Positions 7,685-16,469 of a stretch of DNA of 64,000 bases are shown one piece after another. The position numbers and the translations under genes are program-made. Under the pieces are notes generated by a model, which was not told the origin of the DNA, searched no databases, and saw only the letters and a program-made list of their open reading frames with translations. The DNA is from Actinoplanes sichuanensis. Lineage in GTDB: Bacteria > Actinomycetota > Actinomycetes > Mycobacteriales > Micromonosporaceae. How positions within the stretch are numbered: the first letter of the stretch is position 1; each line of letters opens with the position of its first letter. The stretch spans positions 4,960,001-5,024,000 of the forward strand of contig NZ_AP028461.1 in assembly GCF_033097365.1 (NCBI RefSeq). Direction: 5' to 3'.

Positions 7685-9622
7685 TCAGGCGGCGAGCAGA
7701 GTGTTCTCCCGCAGGTGGCGGGTGAGCGCGTGGGCGGGCATCGGGCGGGCCAGGTGGTAGCCCTGGGCCAGGTCGCAGCCGAGCTCTCGCAGGGCGTCGA
7801 AGGTCGCGGCGTCCTCGATGCCCTCGGCCACGACCGTCAGGCCCAGGGTGTGGCCGAGGTCGGTGGTCGAGGCGACCAGCGCCCGGCTGCCGTGGTCGGT
7901 GGTCAGGTCCTTGACGAACGAGCGGTCGATCTTGAGCTCGTCCAGGGGCAGCCGCCGCAGGTAGGACATCGAGGAGTAGCCGGTGCCGTAGTCGTCGATC
8001 GCCGTCTTGACGCCGAGTGCGCGGATGCGGCTGAGCGTTGCGATGGCGGTGGTCGGGTCGCTCATGACGCTGTGTTCGGTGACCTCGATGCACAGCTGAT
8101 CGCCCGGCACACCGGTCTCGGCCAGCAGCGCGGCGAGCCGGTCGGGGAAGCCGGTGTCCAGCAGTGAGCGGGTGGCGAGGTTGACCGCGACCGGGACCCG
8201 GTGGCCGTCCTGCAGCCAGGCGCGGGCCTGCGTCAACGCCTGGGTCAGCACCTTCTCGGTGAACCTGTCGATCAGCGTGGTCGTCTCCAGGACCGGGATG
8301 AACTCGGCCGGCGGGACCGGTCCCCGGGTGGGGTGCTGCCAACGGGCCAGCGCCTCCACGCCGACCAGGGCGCCCGTACCGATGCTGAATTTGGGTTGGT
8401 AGTTGACCGTCAGTTCGTCGGTGTTGTCGAGGGCGCGGCGCAGGTCGCCGAGCAGGATGAGGCGGGCGTCGCTGTCGTCGCCGGCCCGGCCGGCGGCGTA
8501 GCGGCGGAACCCGAGGCGCTGTTGTTTGGCCAGGTTCATCGCGGTGTCGGCGTGGATCAGCAGCGCGGGCACGCCGTCGCCGGGCCCGGCGGTGGCGGCG
8601 CCGATGCTGACCTCCAGGTCGATGGTCAGCTCGTCGATCCGGAACGGCTCGTCGAAGGCGCCGGTCAGGCGGGCGGCGATGGCCTCGCCGATGGTCGGGT
8701 CGGCGTCGCGGAGCAGGACGGCGAACTCGTCGTTGCCGAGTCGGGCGACGACGTCCTGCTCGCGGACGGCGTCCTGCAGCCGCCGGCTGACGTCGGTGAG
8801 CAGCCGGTCGCCGACGACGTGACCGAGTTGTTCGTTGACGTCGCGGAACCCGTCGAGGTTGACCACCAGCACGGTGACCCGCCCGCGCCGGGTCCGGTGG
8901 CGCCGCCGGCGGTGGCTCGCCTCCTCGGTGATCGCGCGCCCGGTCCGGGCGGCGAACGCGACGCGGTTGGGCAGGGCGGTGAGCGGATCGGTCGCGGCGG
9001 TCGTCTCCACCTGCCGTCGGTGGACGCGCGCCGAGTAGGCGAACAGCACGAGCACGAGCAGGCTCGCCGCGAAGGCCAGGCCGCTCCCCCACCGCAGGAC
9101 GCGTGACTCGTCCTGGGCGGCCGACTGGAGCAGGGTGTGGTCGTCGAGGTGACGCTGCCGCTCGGACACCACCGCCGCCATGATCGTCCTGGCGGCCGGT
9201 TCGATCGTGTACTCGAGGGTCGTCTCGGCGGTGTCCGAGTCCCCGAGATCGATCGACCGTAGATAGGTCGCCACCTCGGAGTTCAGGGTGCGGTGGGCCT
9301 GGACGAGTCCGGCGGTGATCTTCGGGTGATCGGTGTCGACGGCCGCCATCTTCTCCAGGGCGCCCTGCGCCTGGGTGTGTACGGCGGTGAGCTGCCAGCG
9401 TTCCTCGCCGTGCGGTTCCCGCAGCGACGCCTGGATCAGTGACATCTCCCAGCTGAGCGCGTAGGCCGCCTCCTGGTAGGCGTCGGTGTTGGCGCTGTCG
9501 TGGGCGAGCTCCTCCACGATGGCGGACTGCCGCCACGACCCGAACACCGCGAACCCGGCCAGACCGGCCAGCACGACAGCGAGCAGCCCGACCAGCCACC
9601 ACGATGTCACTCGCGCGGACAT
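7685..9622 (-). CDS. GGDEF-EAL cyclic di-GMP phosphodiesterase, membrane-bound
   Basis: A 645-residue inner-membrane signalling protein. A first membrane helix (residues 9-28), an extracytoplasmic helical sensor of about 160 residues and a second helix (about 178-198) precede a GGDEF domain, then an EAL domain. The cyclase motif reads RLGNDEF instead of GGDEF, so synthesis is probably lost. The EAL domain keeps the catalytic set: VEALARW, VNLATRSL, EVTEHSV, DDYGTGYSS, LKIDRSFV, VAEGIED and QGYHLARP. It therefore probably hydrolyses c-di-GMP under control of an external signal. The ATG at 9622 is used; only 42 bases separate it from the MocR gene. Confidence 0.9.
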   Translation of the reverse strand: MSARVTSWWLVGLLAVVLAGLAGFAVFGSWRQSAIVEELAHDSANTDAYQEAAYALSWEMSLIQASLREPHGEERWQLTAVHTQAQGALEKMAAVDTDHPKITAGLVQAHRTLNSEVATYLRSIDLGDSDTAETTLEYTIEPAARTIMAAVVSERQRHLDDHTLLQSAAQDESRVLRWGSGLAFAASLLVLVLFAYSARVHRRQVETTAATDPLTALPNRVAFAARTGRAITEEASHRRRRHRTRRGRVTVLVVNLDGFRDVNEQLGHVVGDRLLTDVSRRLQDAVREQDVVARLGNDEFAVLLRDADPTIGEAIAARLTGAFDEPFRIDELTIDLEVSIGAATAGPGDGVPALLIHADTAMNLAKQQRLGFRRYAAGRAGDDSDARLILLGDLRRALDNTDELTVNYQPKFSIGTGALVGVEALARWQHPTRGPVPPAEFIPVLETTTLIDRFTEKVLTQALTQARAWLQDGHRVPVAVNLATRSLLDTGFPDRLAALLAETGVPGDQLCIEVTEHSVMSDPTTAIATLSRIRALGVKTAIDDYGTGYSSMSYLRRLPLDELKIDRSFVKDLTTDHGSRALVASTTDLGHTLGLTVVAEGIEDAATFDALRELGCDLAQGYHLARPMPAHALTRHLRENTLLAA

Positions 9623-9664
9623 ATCTTCGCCTTCCCGCAGCCACCCGTCGCGTCACCATCGGCC

Positions 9665-11131
9665 TCAGTGTGGCGGACGTGACACTCTTCCCGGTTGCGC
9701 TCCGGGTGCACCCGGCTGATCGGCGTCCAGGCAGCGCTGCAGGCGGACCAGGCCCTCGTCGATCCGGCTCTCGTCGATCATGCCGTAGCCGAAGACGACA
9801 CCCGGCGGGTCGGCCGGTGCGGCGGCGATCTCCGGGAAGCTCGCCACACCCACCCCCGCGGCCTGTGCCCTGATCAGCGCTTCGGCGGCGGTGGTCGTGC
9901 GTACCATCGCGCTCAGGTGTAGTCCGGCGGCCGACGGGACCGCCGTGAGATGCGCCGACAGTGGGCCGGCGAGCGCGGCCGCGATGCGGTCGTGGCGCTG
10001 CCGGTAGATCCGGCGGACCCGCCGCAGATGTCGGACGAACAGTCCCTGCTCCAGGAAGTCCGCCATGGCGGCCTGAACCGGCAGGCTGGTGTGCCAGTCG
10101 GTGAGGAATTTGGCGGCGTGCAGGGCGTGCCGCAGCGACGGCGGATGCAGCAGGACACCGAGCCGTAGGGTGGGCAGCAGAACCTTGGAGAACGAGCCGA
10201 CGTACAGGACCCGCCCGCCGCGGTCGAGACTGTGCAGCGGCTCCAGCTGCTGCTCGGTGTAGCGGAACTCGCTGTCGTAGTCGTCCTCGACGATCGCCGC
10301 ATCGTGTCGCCGCGCCCATGCCAGCAGTTCCATGCGCCGTCGCAGCGACAGGGCGACGCCGGTCGGGTACTGGTGCGACGGCGTCACGTAGACCAGGCGC
10401 GCGTCGTCGGGCAGCGCGTCCACGATCAGGCCGTGCTCGTCAACCGGGACACCGACCACCCGGGCGCCCTGGGCCGCCCAGATCAGGCCCGGTGGGGCGT
10501 AACCGGGCTCCTCGACCGCCGCCGTCGCGCCGGGTTCCAGCAGCACCCGCCCGATCAGATCGAGGGCCTGCTGCACACCGCTGGTGATCAGCACGTCTCG
10601 CGGGTCGGTCTCGATGAGTCGGGACATTCGAAGATGACGGGCGGTGAGGGTACGGAGTCCGAGGTGCCCGGCCGGTTCGACGGGCATTCCGGTGCCCACG
10701 GCCGACAGGCGGAACTGGTCGGAGAGCAGCCGGCGCCAGGCCGCGAACGGGAACAGGCGGGAATCCGGTGCGCCGACGCGGAAATCGAACTCCGGGGCGG
10801 TTCCGAAATCGGGCGGTACGGGCATCGACTGGATCAGGGCTCGGGGAGTCAGCGGGCCGGCCGGCAGCTGCGGGACGGCCGGCTCGGTCAGTGACAGGGT
10901 GTTGACGAATGTTCCGGCGCCGGGCCGGCTGGTCAGGTAGCCCTCGGCCACCAGCCGGTCGTAGGCGGTGGTCACCGTGTTGCGCGAGACCTTGAGCTGT
11001 TCGGCCAGCTCACGGCTGGACGGCAGGGCCTCGTCTCGACGCAGCCGGCCGTCCAGGACGGCGTCGCGCACCTGTCGGTAGATCTGCCCGGACAGCCCTC
11101 CGGTCCGGTCCAACCGGATCGCCACATTCAC
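9665..11131 (-). CDS. MocR/PdxR-type GntR-aminotransferase regulator
   Basis: A 488-residue chimeric regulator: an N-terminal winged helix of GntR type (LPSSRELAEQLKVSRNTVTTAY, about residues 36-57) joined to a fold-type I aminotransferase domain. The PLP-binding lysine is in VGSFSKVLLPTLRLG, and VEDDYDSEFRY matches the cofactor aspartate block. MocR proteins sense PLP or amino compounds and control vitamin B6, GABA or taurine genes; the target here is unknown since no pdxS/pdxT or transporter adjoins. Start is GTG at 11131. Confidence 0.9.
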   Translation of the reverse strand: MNVAIRLDRTGGLSGQIYRQVRDAVLDGRLRRDEALPSSRELAEQLKVSRNTVTTAYDRLVAEGYLTSRPGAGTFVNTLSLTEPAVPQLPAGPLTPRALIQSMPVPPDFGTAPEFDFRVGAPDSRLFPFAAWRRLLSDQFRLSAVGTGMPVEPAGHLGLRTLTARHLRMSRLIETDPRDVLITSGVQQALDLIGRVLLEPGATAAVEEPGYAPPGLIWAAQGARVVGVPVDEHGLIVDALPDDARLVYVTPSHQYPTGVALSLRRRMELLAWARRHDAAIVEDDYDSEFRYTEQQLEPLHSLDRGGRVLYVGSFSKVLLPTLRLGVLLHPPSLRHALHAAKFLTDWHTSLPVQAAMADFLEQGLFVRHLRRVRRIYRQRHDRIAAALAGPLSAHLTAVPSAAGLHLSAMVRTTTAAEALIRAQAAGVGVASFPEIAAAPADPPGVVFGYGMIDESRIDEGLVRLQRCLDADQPGAPGAQPGRVSRPPH

Positions 11132-11261
11132 GTTCGTAGATCATAAGTGGCACCGTCAAGAACCCGTCGAATTGGCCCTGGGAGGCGGACGGCAGCGCTT
11201 TTACGGTGGTCGGCAGCGGTCGAAACAAATCGGCGCTTGGTGAACACAACGGGGGTATCAA

Positions 11262-11804
11262 GTGAACCGGAAAGTGTGGAAGACATTGACTGCGGTCGCG
11301 GTCTTCGTCGGAATGTCGGTTCCGATCGGCGGGGCTGCCCAGGCGGTGTCGAGTCAGGAGGCGGCGCTGGCGAAGGCGCCGAACGCGGCCGTCCGCCAGC
11401 AGATGCGCGACCAGCTCGACCGGGCGCCCGGCGGCAAGGTGACCGGACCGGCCCAGATCACGTACGGCAACGGCGCCTTCGTGGTCGACTTCGCGCCCCC
11501 GGCCGGCGCCACCACGGCGGCGGTGCTGGCCGCGCCGAACTGCCCGCAGTACTGGGTCTGCTTCTACGACCTGACCAACTACGGCTACCCGCGCGGCAAG
11601 CTCCAGGACTGCGGTCAGCAGGACCTGGCCACCTGGGGTTGGCGCAACCGGGCCAACTCCGGCCACAACAACCACACCGCGTCGTCGCAGCTGTGGGACA
11701 TCGACGCCTACATCGGCTACGTCGACATGGTGCCGGGTCAGGCCGTCTCGGACTTCGGCAACGCCAAGAACCGGACCGACCTGATCAACATCAACTGCGG
11801 TTGA
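11262..11804 (+). CDS. Secreted peptidase inhibitor family I36-like protein
   Basis: A 180-residue exported protein. The signal peptide is residues 1-28 (MNRKVWK, a hydrophobic stretch, then GGAAQA). The mature part carries a beta/gamma-crystallin-like I36 core from CPQYWVCFYDLTNYGY through QDCGQQDL to the C-terminal ININCG, with four Cys able to form two disulfides. Family I36 contains the Streptomyces metalloprotease inhibitor SMPI; most members are uncharacterised. The GTG at 11262 is preceded by GGGGG at a six-base spacing. A strong hairpin follows the stop. Confidence 0.75.
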   Translation: MNRKVWKTLTAVAVFVGMSVPIGGAAQAVSSQEAALAKAPNAAVRQQMRDQLDRAPGGKVTGPAQITYGNGAFVVDFAPPAGATTAAVLAAPNCPQYWVCFYDLTNYGYPRGKLQDCGQQDLATWGWRNRANSGHNNHTASSQLWDIDAYIGYVDMVPGQAVSDFGNAKNRTDLININCG

Positions 11805-11819
11805 TCCAGCGGTACGGCC

Positions 11820-11848
11820 GGTGGCCCGGGACGTCGTCCCGGGCCACC
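11820..11848. terminator. 13-bp stem hairpin between convergent genes
   Basis: A perfect 13-bp inverted repeat, GGTGGCCCGGGAC paired with GTCCCGGGCCACC around a GTC loop, sits 16 bases after the I36 stop and 22 bases before the cellulase stop. There is no U tract, as is common in actinobacteria; it probably ends transcripts from both sides. Confidence 0.75.
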
Positions 11849-11870
11849 GCTCGTCGGGGTGGTGCGTCGG

Positions 11871-13247
11871 TCAGAAGTCGTCCGGGGTACGGATGCGGTC
11901 GCGGATCCAGGCGCCGGCCGGCTTGAGGCGGGCCGTGCCGGAGTACGCCCCGGCCGCGCAGGTGCCCTCGGTGAAGACCGCGCCGGAGCGCATGTCGTCG
12001 GAGTAGTTCCAGTTCACCCAGCTGACCTTGTTCTGGGCCATCAGGTCGAGATACCGCTGGGCGCGGGCGAAGTCGTTGCCGCCGTCGCCGGTGGCCTCCT
12101 GCGTGCCGAACTCGGTGACGAACATCGGCAGCTTCGCGATCGCGTCGCGGAACGTGGTGAGGTAGTAGTCGTCGTGCGAGGCGGCGTAGAAGTGGAACGT
12201 GTACATGATGTTGGTGGCGTTCACCGGGTTCGCCAGGATGCGGGCCACGCCCTGACCGTCGCCGGAGGCGCCGAGCGAGGACCAGTCCTCGGTGCCGACC
12301 AGCACGACGCCGTCGGAGTCCTGGGCGCGGATCACCGGGATGATCTGGTCGGCGTACGACTTGATCGACGACCAGTGGACGTCACTCGGTTCGTTGGCGA
12401 TCTCGTACAGGATGTTGGTCTTGTCCTTGTTCTTCGCGGCGACCTGCTGGAAGAACGTCTTGGCGCGGGCCAGGTTGAAGTTGGGGTCGCCGGGGCTGAG
12501 CATGTGCCAGTCGACGATGGCGTACATGCCGCGGTCGTAGGCCTTCTGGATGTAGTCGTTGACCTTGGCGGTGAACCCGGCCGGGTCGGTCTCGTAGCCA
12601 CCCTCCTGGATGTACATCGAGATCCGCAGGACGTCGGCGCCCCACTCCCGGGCGAGCACGTTCAGGGAGTTGTCGTTGACGCAGTTCGCGTACCACTGCA
12701 GGCCGTGGGTGCTCATGCCGCGCAGCTGGATCGGTTTGCCGATCTGGTTGCACAGCTGCCGGCCGCAGACCCGGAGCTGACCGTTGCGGGCCAGCGGTGT
12801 GGCGCCGGGGATCGGGGTGGTGATCGACGGCGACGGGGACGGGCCGGTGGTTCCGGTGCAGGACACTCCGTTCAGCTTGCATCCGGCGGGAGCCGCGGGC
12901 CCCGTACCGAGGAATCCGAATTTGACCGAGGCGCCCGGGGCGATGGTGCCGTTCCAGGATCGGTTGGTGAAGGTGAAGTGCCCGCCGGAGGTGGTGAGCA
13001 GGGCGTCCCAGTAGGAGCCGACTCCGGTGCCGGCCGGGAGGTCGAACTCGACCGTCCAGGAGGTGATGGCGGAGCTGCCGCCGTTGGTGATGGTGTATTC
13101 GCCCTGCCAGCCCGAGGTCCAGTCGGACGTCTTGGCGAAGGTGGCGGTGGTGGCGGCCGCTTCGGCCGGACCGACCGCGACCAGGGCGAGGGCGGCGGTG
13201 GTCAGGGCCGCGGCCATGGACAGGATGAGGGAACGGGGGCGGGACAA
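11871..13247 (-). CDS. Secreted GH5 endo-beta-1,4-glucanase with N-terminal CBM2
   Basis: A 458-residue exported cellulase. Signal peptide residues 1-31 (ending PAEAA); CBM2 cellulose-binding module about 32-130 (TSGWQGEYTITNGG, SYWDALLTTSGGHFTFTN, SWNGTIAPG); a Pro/Ser/Thr linker (GPSPSPSITTPIPG); then a GH5 TIM barrel. The acid/base Glu is in LYEIANEPSD and the nucleophile Glu in MFVTEFGTQ. It cleaves internal beta-1,4 links in cellulose or related glucans outside the cell. The ATG at 13247 follows CGGAGG. A perfect palindrome lies 40-52 bases upstream and may be its operator. It is divergent from a PadR gene. Confidence 0.93.
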   Translation of the reverse strand: MSRPRSLILSMAAALTTAALALVAVGPAEAAATTATFAKTSDWTSGWQGEYTITNGGSSAITSWTVEFDLPAGTGVGSYWDALLTTSGGHFTFTNRSWNGTIAPGASVKFGFLGTGPAAPAGCKLNGVSCTGTTGPSPSPSITTPIPGATPLARNGQLRVCGRQLCNQIGKPIQLRGMSTHGLQWYANCVNDNSLNVLAREWGADVLRISMYIQEGGYETDPAGFTAKVNDYIQKAYDRGMYAIVDWHMLSPGDPNFNLARAKTFFQQVAAKNKDKTNILYEIANEPSDVHWSSIKSYADQIIPVIRAQDSDGVVLVGTEDWSSLGASGDGQGVARILANPVNATNIMYTFHFYAASHDDYYLTTFRDAIAKLPMFVTEFGTQEATGDGGNDFARAQRYLDLMAQNKVSWVNWNYSDDMRSGAVFTEGTCAAGAYSGTARLKPAGAWIRDRIRTPDDF

Positions 13248-13286
13248 AGGGGAACCTCCGTATCGATCGACGGAGGTCTAATTATT

Positions 13287-13299
13287 AGTTAACTTAACT
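13287..13299. promoter_or_regulatory. Perfect palindrome AGTTAACTTAACT upstream of the cellulase gene
   Basis: Thirteen bases, AGTTAA-C-TTAACT, perfectly symmetric and strikingly AT-rich against this background, 40-52 bases before the cellulase start. It is not the known actinobacterial CebR/CelR box (TGGGAGCGCTCCCA). It fits a dimeric repressor operator; the regulator is unknown. Confidence 0.6.
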
Positions 13300-13319
13300 G
13301 ACATGTAAACCCCTCGCGC

Positions 13320-13338
13320 TACTGTGTGCCATACAGTA
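13320..13338. promoter_or_regulatory. Inverted repeat TACTGT-N7-ACAGTA, probable PadR operator
   Basis: TACTGTGTGCCATACAGTA is a perfect 6-bp inverted repeat with a 7-base centre. Its right arm overlaps TACAGT (13332-13337), a TAnnnT -10 box just before the PadR start. This placement fits autorepression by the PadR protein encoded immediately downstream. Confidence 0.65.
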
Positions 13339-13349
13339 CGATGTGGCGC

Positions 13350-13697
13350 ATGGTAGGGGATGTGCACGACAAGCTGGAGCTCGAGCTTCGCCGCGGGGTC
13401 GTGGTGCTCGCCGTCCTGTCCCGCCTGCGCACCCTGCAGTACGGCTACGAACTACGCCAAGCACTGATCGCCGCCGGGATGCCGATCGAGGAGGGCACCC
13501 TCTATCCCCTGCTGCGACGACTGGAGAGCCAGGGCGTGCTGACCAGCGAGTGGCGCGCCACCCACGGGCCGTCACGGCGCTACTACGTGCTCAGCGACGC
13601 GGGCCGCGACCTGCTCACGCGACTCACCGCCACCTGGCACGGCATGACCAAGGCGATGGACGACATCCTGGACGAGAGGCGGGGCGATGACAGCTGA
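13350..13697 (+). CDS. PadR family transcriptional regulator
   Basis: A 115-residue winged-helix regulator. The PadR core reads LQYGYELRQAL, then IEEGTLYPLLRRLESQGVLTSEW and SRRYYVLSDAGRDLL. PadR proteins of this small type repress a neighbouring membrane or efflux gene. The ATG at 13350 is chosen because the ATG at 13341 falls almost on the putative -10 box; either is possible. It overlaps the downstream membrane gene by 11 bases. Confidence 0.88.
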   Translation: MVGDVHDKLELELRRGVVVLAVLSRLRTLQYGYELRQALIAAGMPIEEGTLYPLLRRLESQGVLTSEWRATHGPSRRYYVLSDAGRDLLTRLTATWHGMTKAMDDILDERRGDDS

Positions 13698-14604
13698 CGA
13701 GATGATCGACGGGTATGTGGCCGAGGTCGTGCTGCTGACACCCCACCGGCAGCGGGCAGACGTGGCTCGCGAACTCCGCGACGTGATCACCCAGGAGGTG
13801 GCCGACGCCGCCGAGACCCGACCCGACCGCGACGCGGCGGTGACCGCGGTGCTCGCCGGGTTCGGCCGGCCCGCCGACGTGGCCGCCCGATACCGGGCGC
13901 CGCTCATCGTCATCGACCCGTCGGACTCCCGGCGCCTACTCACCCTCGTCATCGGCGGGACCACGCTCATCCTGGCCGGGGCGGTGCTCGGCGAGCTCAT
14001 CGATCACGTGCCGCCACACCGTGACCTGGCAGCGGCGATCGACCGGGCCACACCGTTCCTGTTCGCATGGCTGGGCCTGCTCGTCGCCTGGTTCGCGGTC
14101 GCGGCCTGGTGGCGTCGGCGGCATCCGGACACGGCATGGAAACCCCGGCCGGTCCCGACCGACCGGATCAGCCGGGCCGGGCGGACGGCCGCGCTGCTCT
14201 TCTACATCCTCGGCACGCTGTCGCTCGCCGACCCCGCGACCATGCTGCGCGTCGTCTCCGGCGGGCACGCGGCACCCGCCGCCTACACCGCCATGGCGTA
14301 CGACAGAGACTTCCTGGCCGTACGCGGGCCGATCGTTCTCGGTCTTCTGGTTCTGAGTCTGCTACTCCAAGCGGTGCTGATCGGACAGGGCCGCCGACAG
14401 TCCTGGAGCGACCAGACCGAGATGGCCCTGAGCCTGACCCTGTGCGCGGTGCTGACCTGGGTGCTGGCCAACCCGGTGTTCGTCTCGGCGGCGGCCGACC
14501 GCACCGCCAAGGAGATCGTCGCCGTGATCATCCTGATCTCCCTCGCCGACCTGGCGTTCAGCCTGCGCCGCCACCGGGTCCGGCAGGCCGTGCTGAGCCA
14601 CTAA
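13687..14604 (+). CDS. Membrane protein with HAAS-like N-terminus, PadR partner
   Basis: A 305-residue protein. The cytosolic N-terminal 75 residues (VAEVVLLTPHRQRADVARELRDVI, then VLAGFGRPADVAARYR) match the helical HAAS/permease-associated pattern seen beside PadR regulators, where it is thought to bind the regulator. About seven membrane segments follow, starting at RRLLTLVIGGTTLILAGAVL. Translational coupling with the PadR gene (11-base overlap) supports a functional pair. The transported substrate or sensed signal, if any, is unknown. It ends 4 bases into the convergent gene. Confidence 0.75.
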   Translation: MTADEMIDGYVAEVVLLTPHRQRADVARELRDVITQEVADAAETRPDRDAAVTAVLAGFGRPADVAARYRAPLIVIDPSDSRRLLTLVIGGTTLILAGAVLGELIDHVPPHRDLAAAIDRATPFLFAWLGLLVAWFAVAAWWRRRHPDTAWKPRPVPTDRISRAGRTAALLFYILGTLSLADPATMLRVVSGGHAAPAAYTAMAYDRDFLAVRGPIVLGLLVLSLLLQAVLIGQGRRQSWSDQTEMALSLTLCAVLTWVLANPVFVSAAADRTAKEIVAVIILISLADLAFSLRRHRVRQAVLSH

Positions 14605-15248
14605 CCCAAGGCGAGTCTCCGCAGGCCGAGGCGATCCAGGGTCCGCATCTCGGTGTCGGTCACCGGGGCGCGGCCGGTCGCCCGGCGCAGCAGCAGTTCC
14701 GGCGGCCAGCCGGAATCGGTGACCGCTTTCCGCCACGTCGGGCCGAAGAGCAGGCCGAGCACCAGGTCCGACGCCTCGGTGGTCAGCCACGGTTCGCGGC
14801 CGGTGGCATCGGCGACGTCCAGGCCGTGCAGGGCCAGTTCCACCACGCGAGTGATGAGGAAGTCGGTGAGCAGCATCGCGTCGCCGTGCCTGGTCCGGAC
14901 CAGCCGCCCGGCCGGCTGAGCCGCACTCAACGCGGCCGCCGAACGGCAGACCTCGGCGAACCCCTCCGCGTCGGCGGCACGCTGCCGGGCCGTGTACACC
15001 CGCTCGGCATTCGACGCGTCACTGAACCGTTCGTCGGCACGGTAGTAGCCGGTGGCGGTGGTGTCGGCCCGCTCCGGTGCCGGGGCGGCGATCATGACGG
15101 GCGTCCGGGCCACCGCGGTGATGACATGCCCGACCAGGTCGCGGACCAGCCACGGGACGCATCGGGTCGGTGCCGCCCAGGCATCCGGCGGGAGCTCCCG
15201 CAACGTCGCGGCGAAGGCGTCCGCTTCGGCGGTGAAGACGTCGCTCAC
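14601..15248 (-). CDS. Maleylpyruvate isomerase N-terminal/DinB-fold protein
   Basis: A 215-residue protein of the mycothiol-dependent maleylpyruvate isomerase superfamily. It begins FTAEADAFAATLRELPPDAWAAPT with VPWLVRDLVGHV, matching the helix that holds the first metal-binding His; the later VVELALHGLDVADATG provides another His and Glu. Members are mycothiol S-transferases or metal enzymes; the substrate is unknown. The GTG at 15248 overlaps the stop of the P-loop gene by 4 bases, so the two are co-translated. Confidence 0.8.
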   Translation of the reverse strand: MSDVFTAEADAFAATLRELPPDAWAAPTRCVPWLVRDLVGHVITAVARTPVMIAAPAPERADTTATGYYRADERFSDASNAERVYTARQRAADAEGFAEVCRSAAALSAAQPAGRLVRTRHGDAMLLTDFLITRVVELALHGLDVADATGREPWLTTEASDLVLGLLFGPTWRKAVTDSGWPPELLLRRATGRAPVTDTEMRTLDRLGLRRLALG

Positions 15249-15790
15249 AGCTCGACCACGCCCGACCAACCGACCGCGTCCCGGACCGCCGCGGCGACTT
15301 CACGGACCGACTTCGTGGTCGCGTCGACGGTGACGTCCTCGACCCGGGCCCGCTGGAGGATCTCGTCCAGCTCACCCGATCGGTCGAGGTGCCACCGCAG
15401 CCCGTCCGGATCCTCCTCATGCCGCCGGACCAGACGCCGCCGGACCGTCGCAAGGCCCACGGTCAAGCGGCAAACCGCCAACGGCACACCCAAGGCGATC
15501 TGGTACGCGTCCCGCTCGGCGTGGCTTTCGATGACGCCGGCCAGAACGAGCCGCAGCGCACCGGCCTCGACGTGGTTACGGGCGACGGCACGCAGATTGC
15601 GCAGGGTGATGCCCCGGTTGAACCGGTCACCGGGCGGACTGGGCCACGACCGGCGAAGCCAGTCGACGTCGATGACCGCGTTCGGGATCCGATCCTGCGC
15701 CAGCAGGTCACCGAGAGTCTCGGCCACCGAGGTCTTCCCCGAGCCGACGGTCCCGGTGATCAGCAGCGCCCTGGGTTCCTCCACCAGCAC
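15245..15790 (-). CDS. P-loop ATPase/kinase-like protein
   Basis: A 181-residue AAA/kinase-like protein with Walker A GTVGSGKTS at residues 13-21 and an ADP-kinase-like layout (VIDVDWLRRSWP, then LRLVLAGVIESHAERDAYQIAL). It resembles small nucleoside or gluconate-type kinases often annotated only as AAA family. It is the first gene of a two-gene operon with the DinB-fold protein. Only 19 bases separate its start from the divergent gene at 15810. Confidence 0.75.
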   Translation of the reverse strand: MLVEEPRALLITGTVGSGKTSVAETLGDLLAQDRIPNAVIDVDWLRRSWPSPPGDRFNRGITLRNLRAVARNHVEAGALRLVLAGVIESHAERDAYQIALGVPLAVCRLTVGLATVRRRLVRRHEEDPDGLRWHLDRSGELDEILQRARVEDVTVDATTKSVREVAAAVRDAVGWSGVVEL

Positions 15791-15809
15791 GAGACTAGGC
15801 TCTTTGCCC

Positions 15810-16466
15810 GTGACCTACGACCTCTACTTCTGGCCCGCCGGCAGCACCGACGAGCCCGGTCCACTCGCGGACCGGTTGGCCGAGGAGGACGCCACCGGAC
15901 TCGCCGCGGATGAGCGGGTCTCGGCATTCCGGTCGGAGCTTCTGCGCCGCTGGCCCGACCTGGCGGACACGATCGCACCCTGGCACGACGACCTGGAGTG
16001 GCGCCGGCCGTGGGGTCGAAAGGATCTCGCCGATCGTTTCGTGGTGCTGACGTTGCCGTACCGCTGGAAGGACACGGCGGCCCTTCCGGTGATCGCCGAC
16101 GCCCATGGACTGGACTGTTACGACCCGCAGGCCGATGAGCTGCTGCGCGGCCGATCCGGATCGGGCGACACGTCGGCGGTCGCCGGGTGGGTGTTCGAGG
16201 ACAACGTCGTGCGGCTGATGCGACAGGTCAGCACGTACATCGGCTATTCCTACGACGACCACGACGAGGCGGCGCTGACCGGCGCACTCGACGAGACCGA
16301 CGACGAGTCACCCGACAGATGGTTCGAGTACCCGCTGTCCGGCGAACCCGAACTGACGATGCACTTGGCGCAGTCATCGGGCGGCGCGGTCGTCAGCGTC
16401 CGGGTGGAGGGTCCCATGGACATCGTGCCGGCCACCAGGATCGAGACCTTGTTGGACGTCCTGTAG
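15810..16466 (+). CDS. Hypothetical protein, acidic, 218 residues
   Basis: Unrecognised soluble protein starting with GTG at 15810 (MTYDLYFWPAGSTDEP). Highly acidic with many Trp and Asp (LEWRRPWGRKDL, YIGYSYDDHDEAAL). The opening MTYDLYFWP is common among uncharacterised actinobacterial proteins thought to be immunity or housekeeping factors. No signal peptide, membrane segment or catalytic motif. It is divergent from the P-loop gene and is followed at once by the GIY-YIG gene. Confidence 0.65.
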   Translation: MTYDLYFWPAGSTDEPGPLADRLAEEDATGLAADERVSAFRSELLRRWPDLADTIAPWHDDLEWRRPWGRKDLADRFVVLTLPYRWKDTAALPVIADAHGLDCYDPQADELLRGRSGSGDTSAVAGWVFEDNVVRLMRQVSTYIGYSYDDHDEAALTGALDETDDESPDRWFEYPLSGEPELTMHLAQSSGGAVVSVRVEGPMDIVPATRIETLLDVL

Positions 16467-16469
16467 CTG

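Noticed and set aside
7542..10319. 925-codon minus-strand open frame
   Set aside because: Arg/Pro/Gly-rich shadow spanning the GGDEF-EAL gene and most of the MocR gene, both of which have clear family motifs in another frame.
11859..13292. Plus-strand open frame opposite the cellulase gene
   Set aside because: Product is Val/Gly/Asp-rich without motifs; the GH5/CBM2 gene on the other strand explains the sequence.
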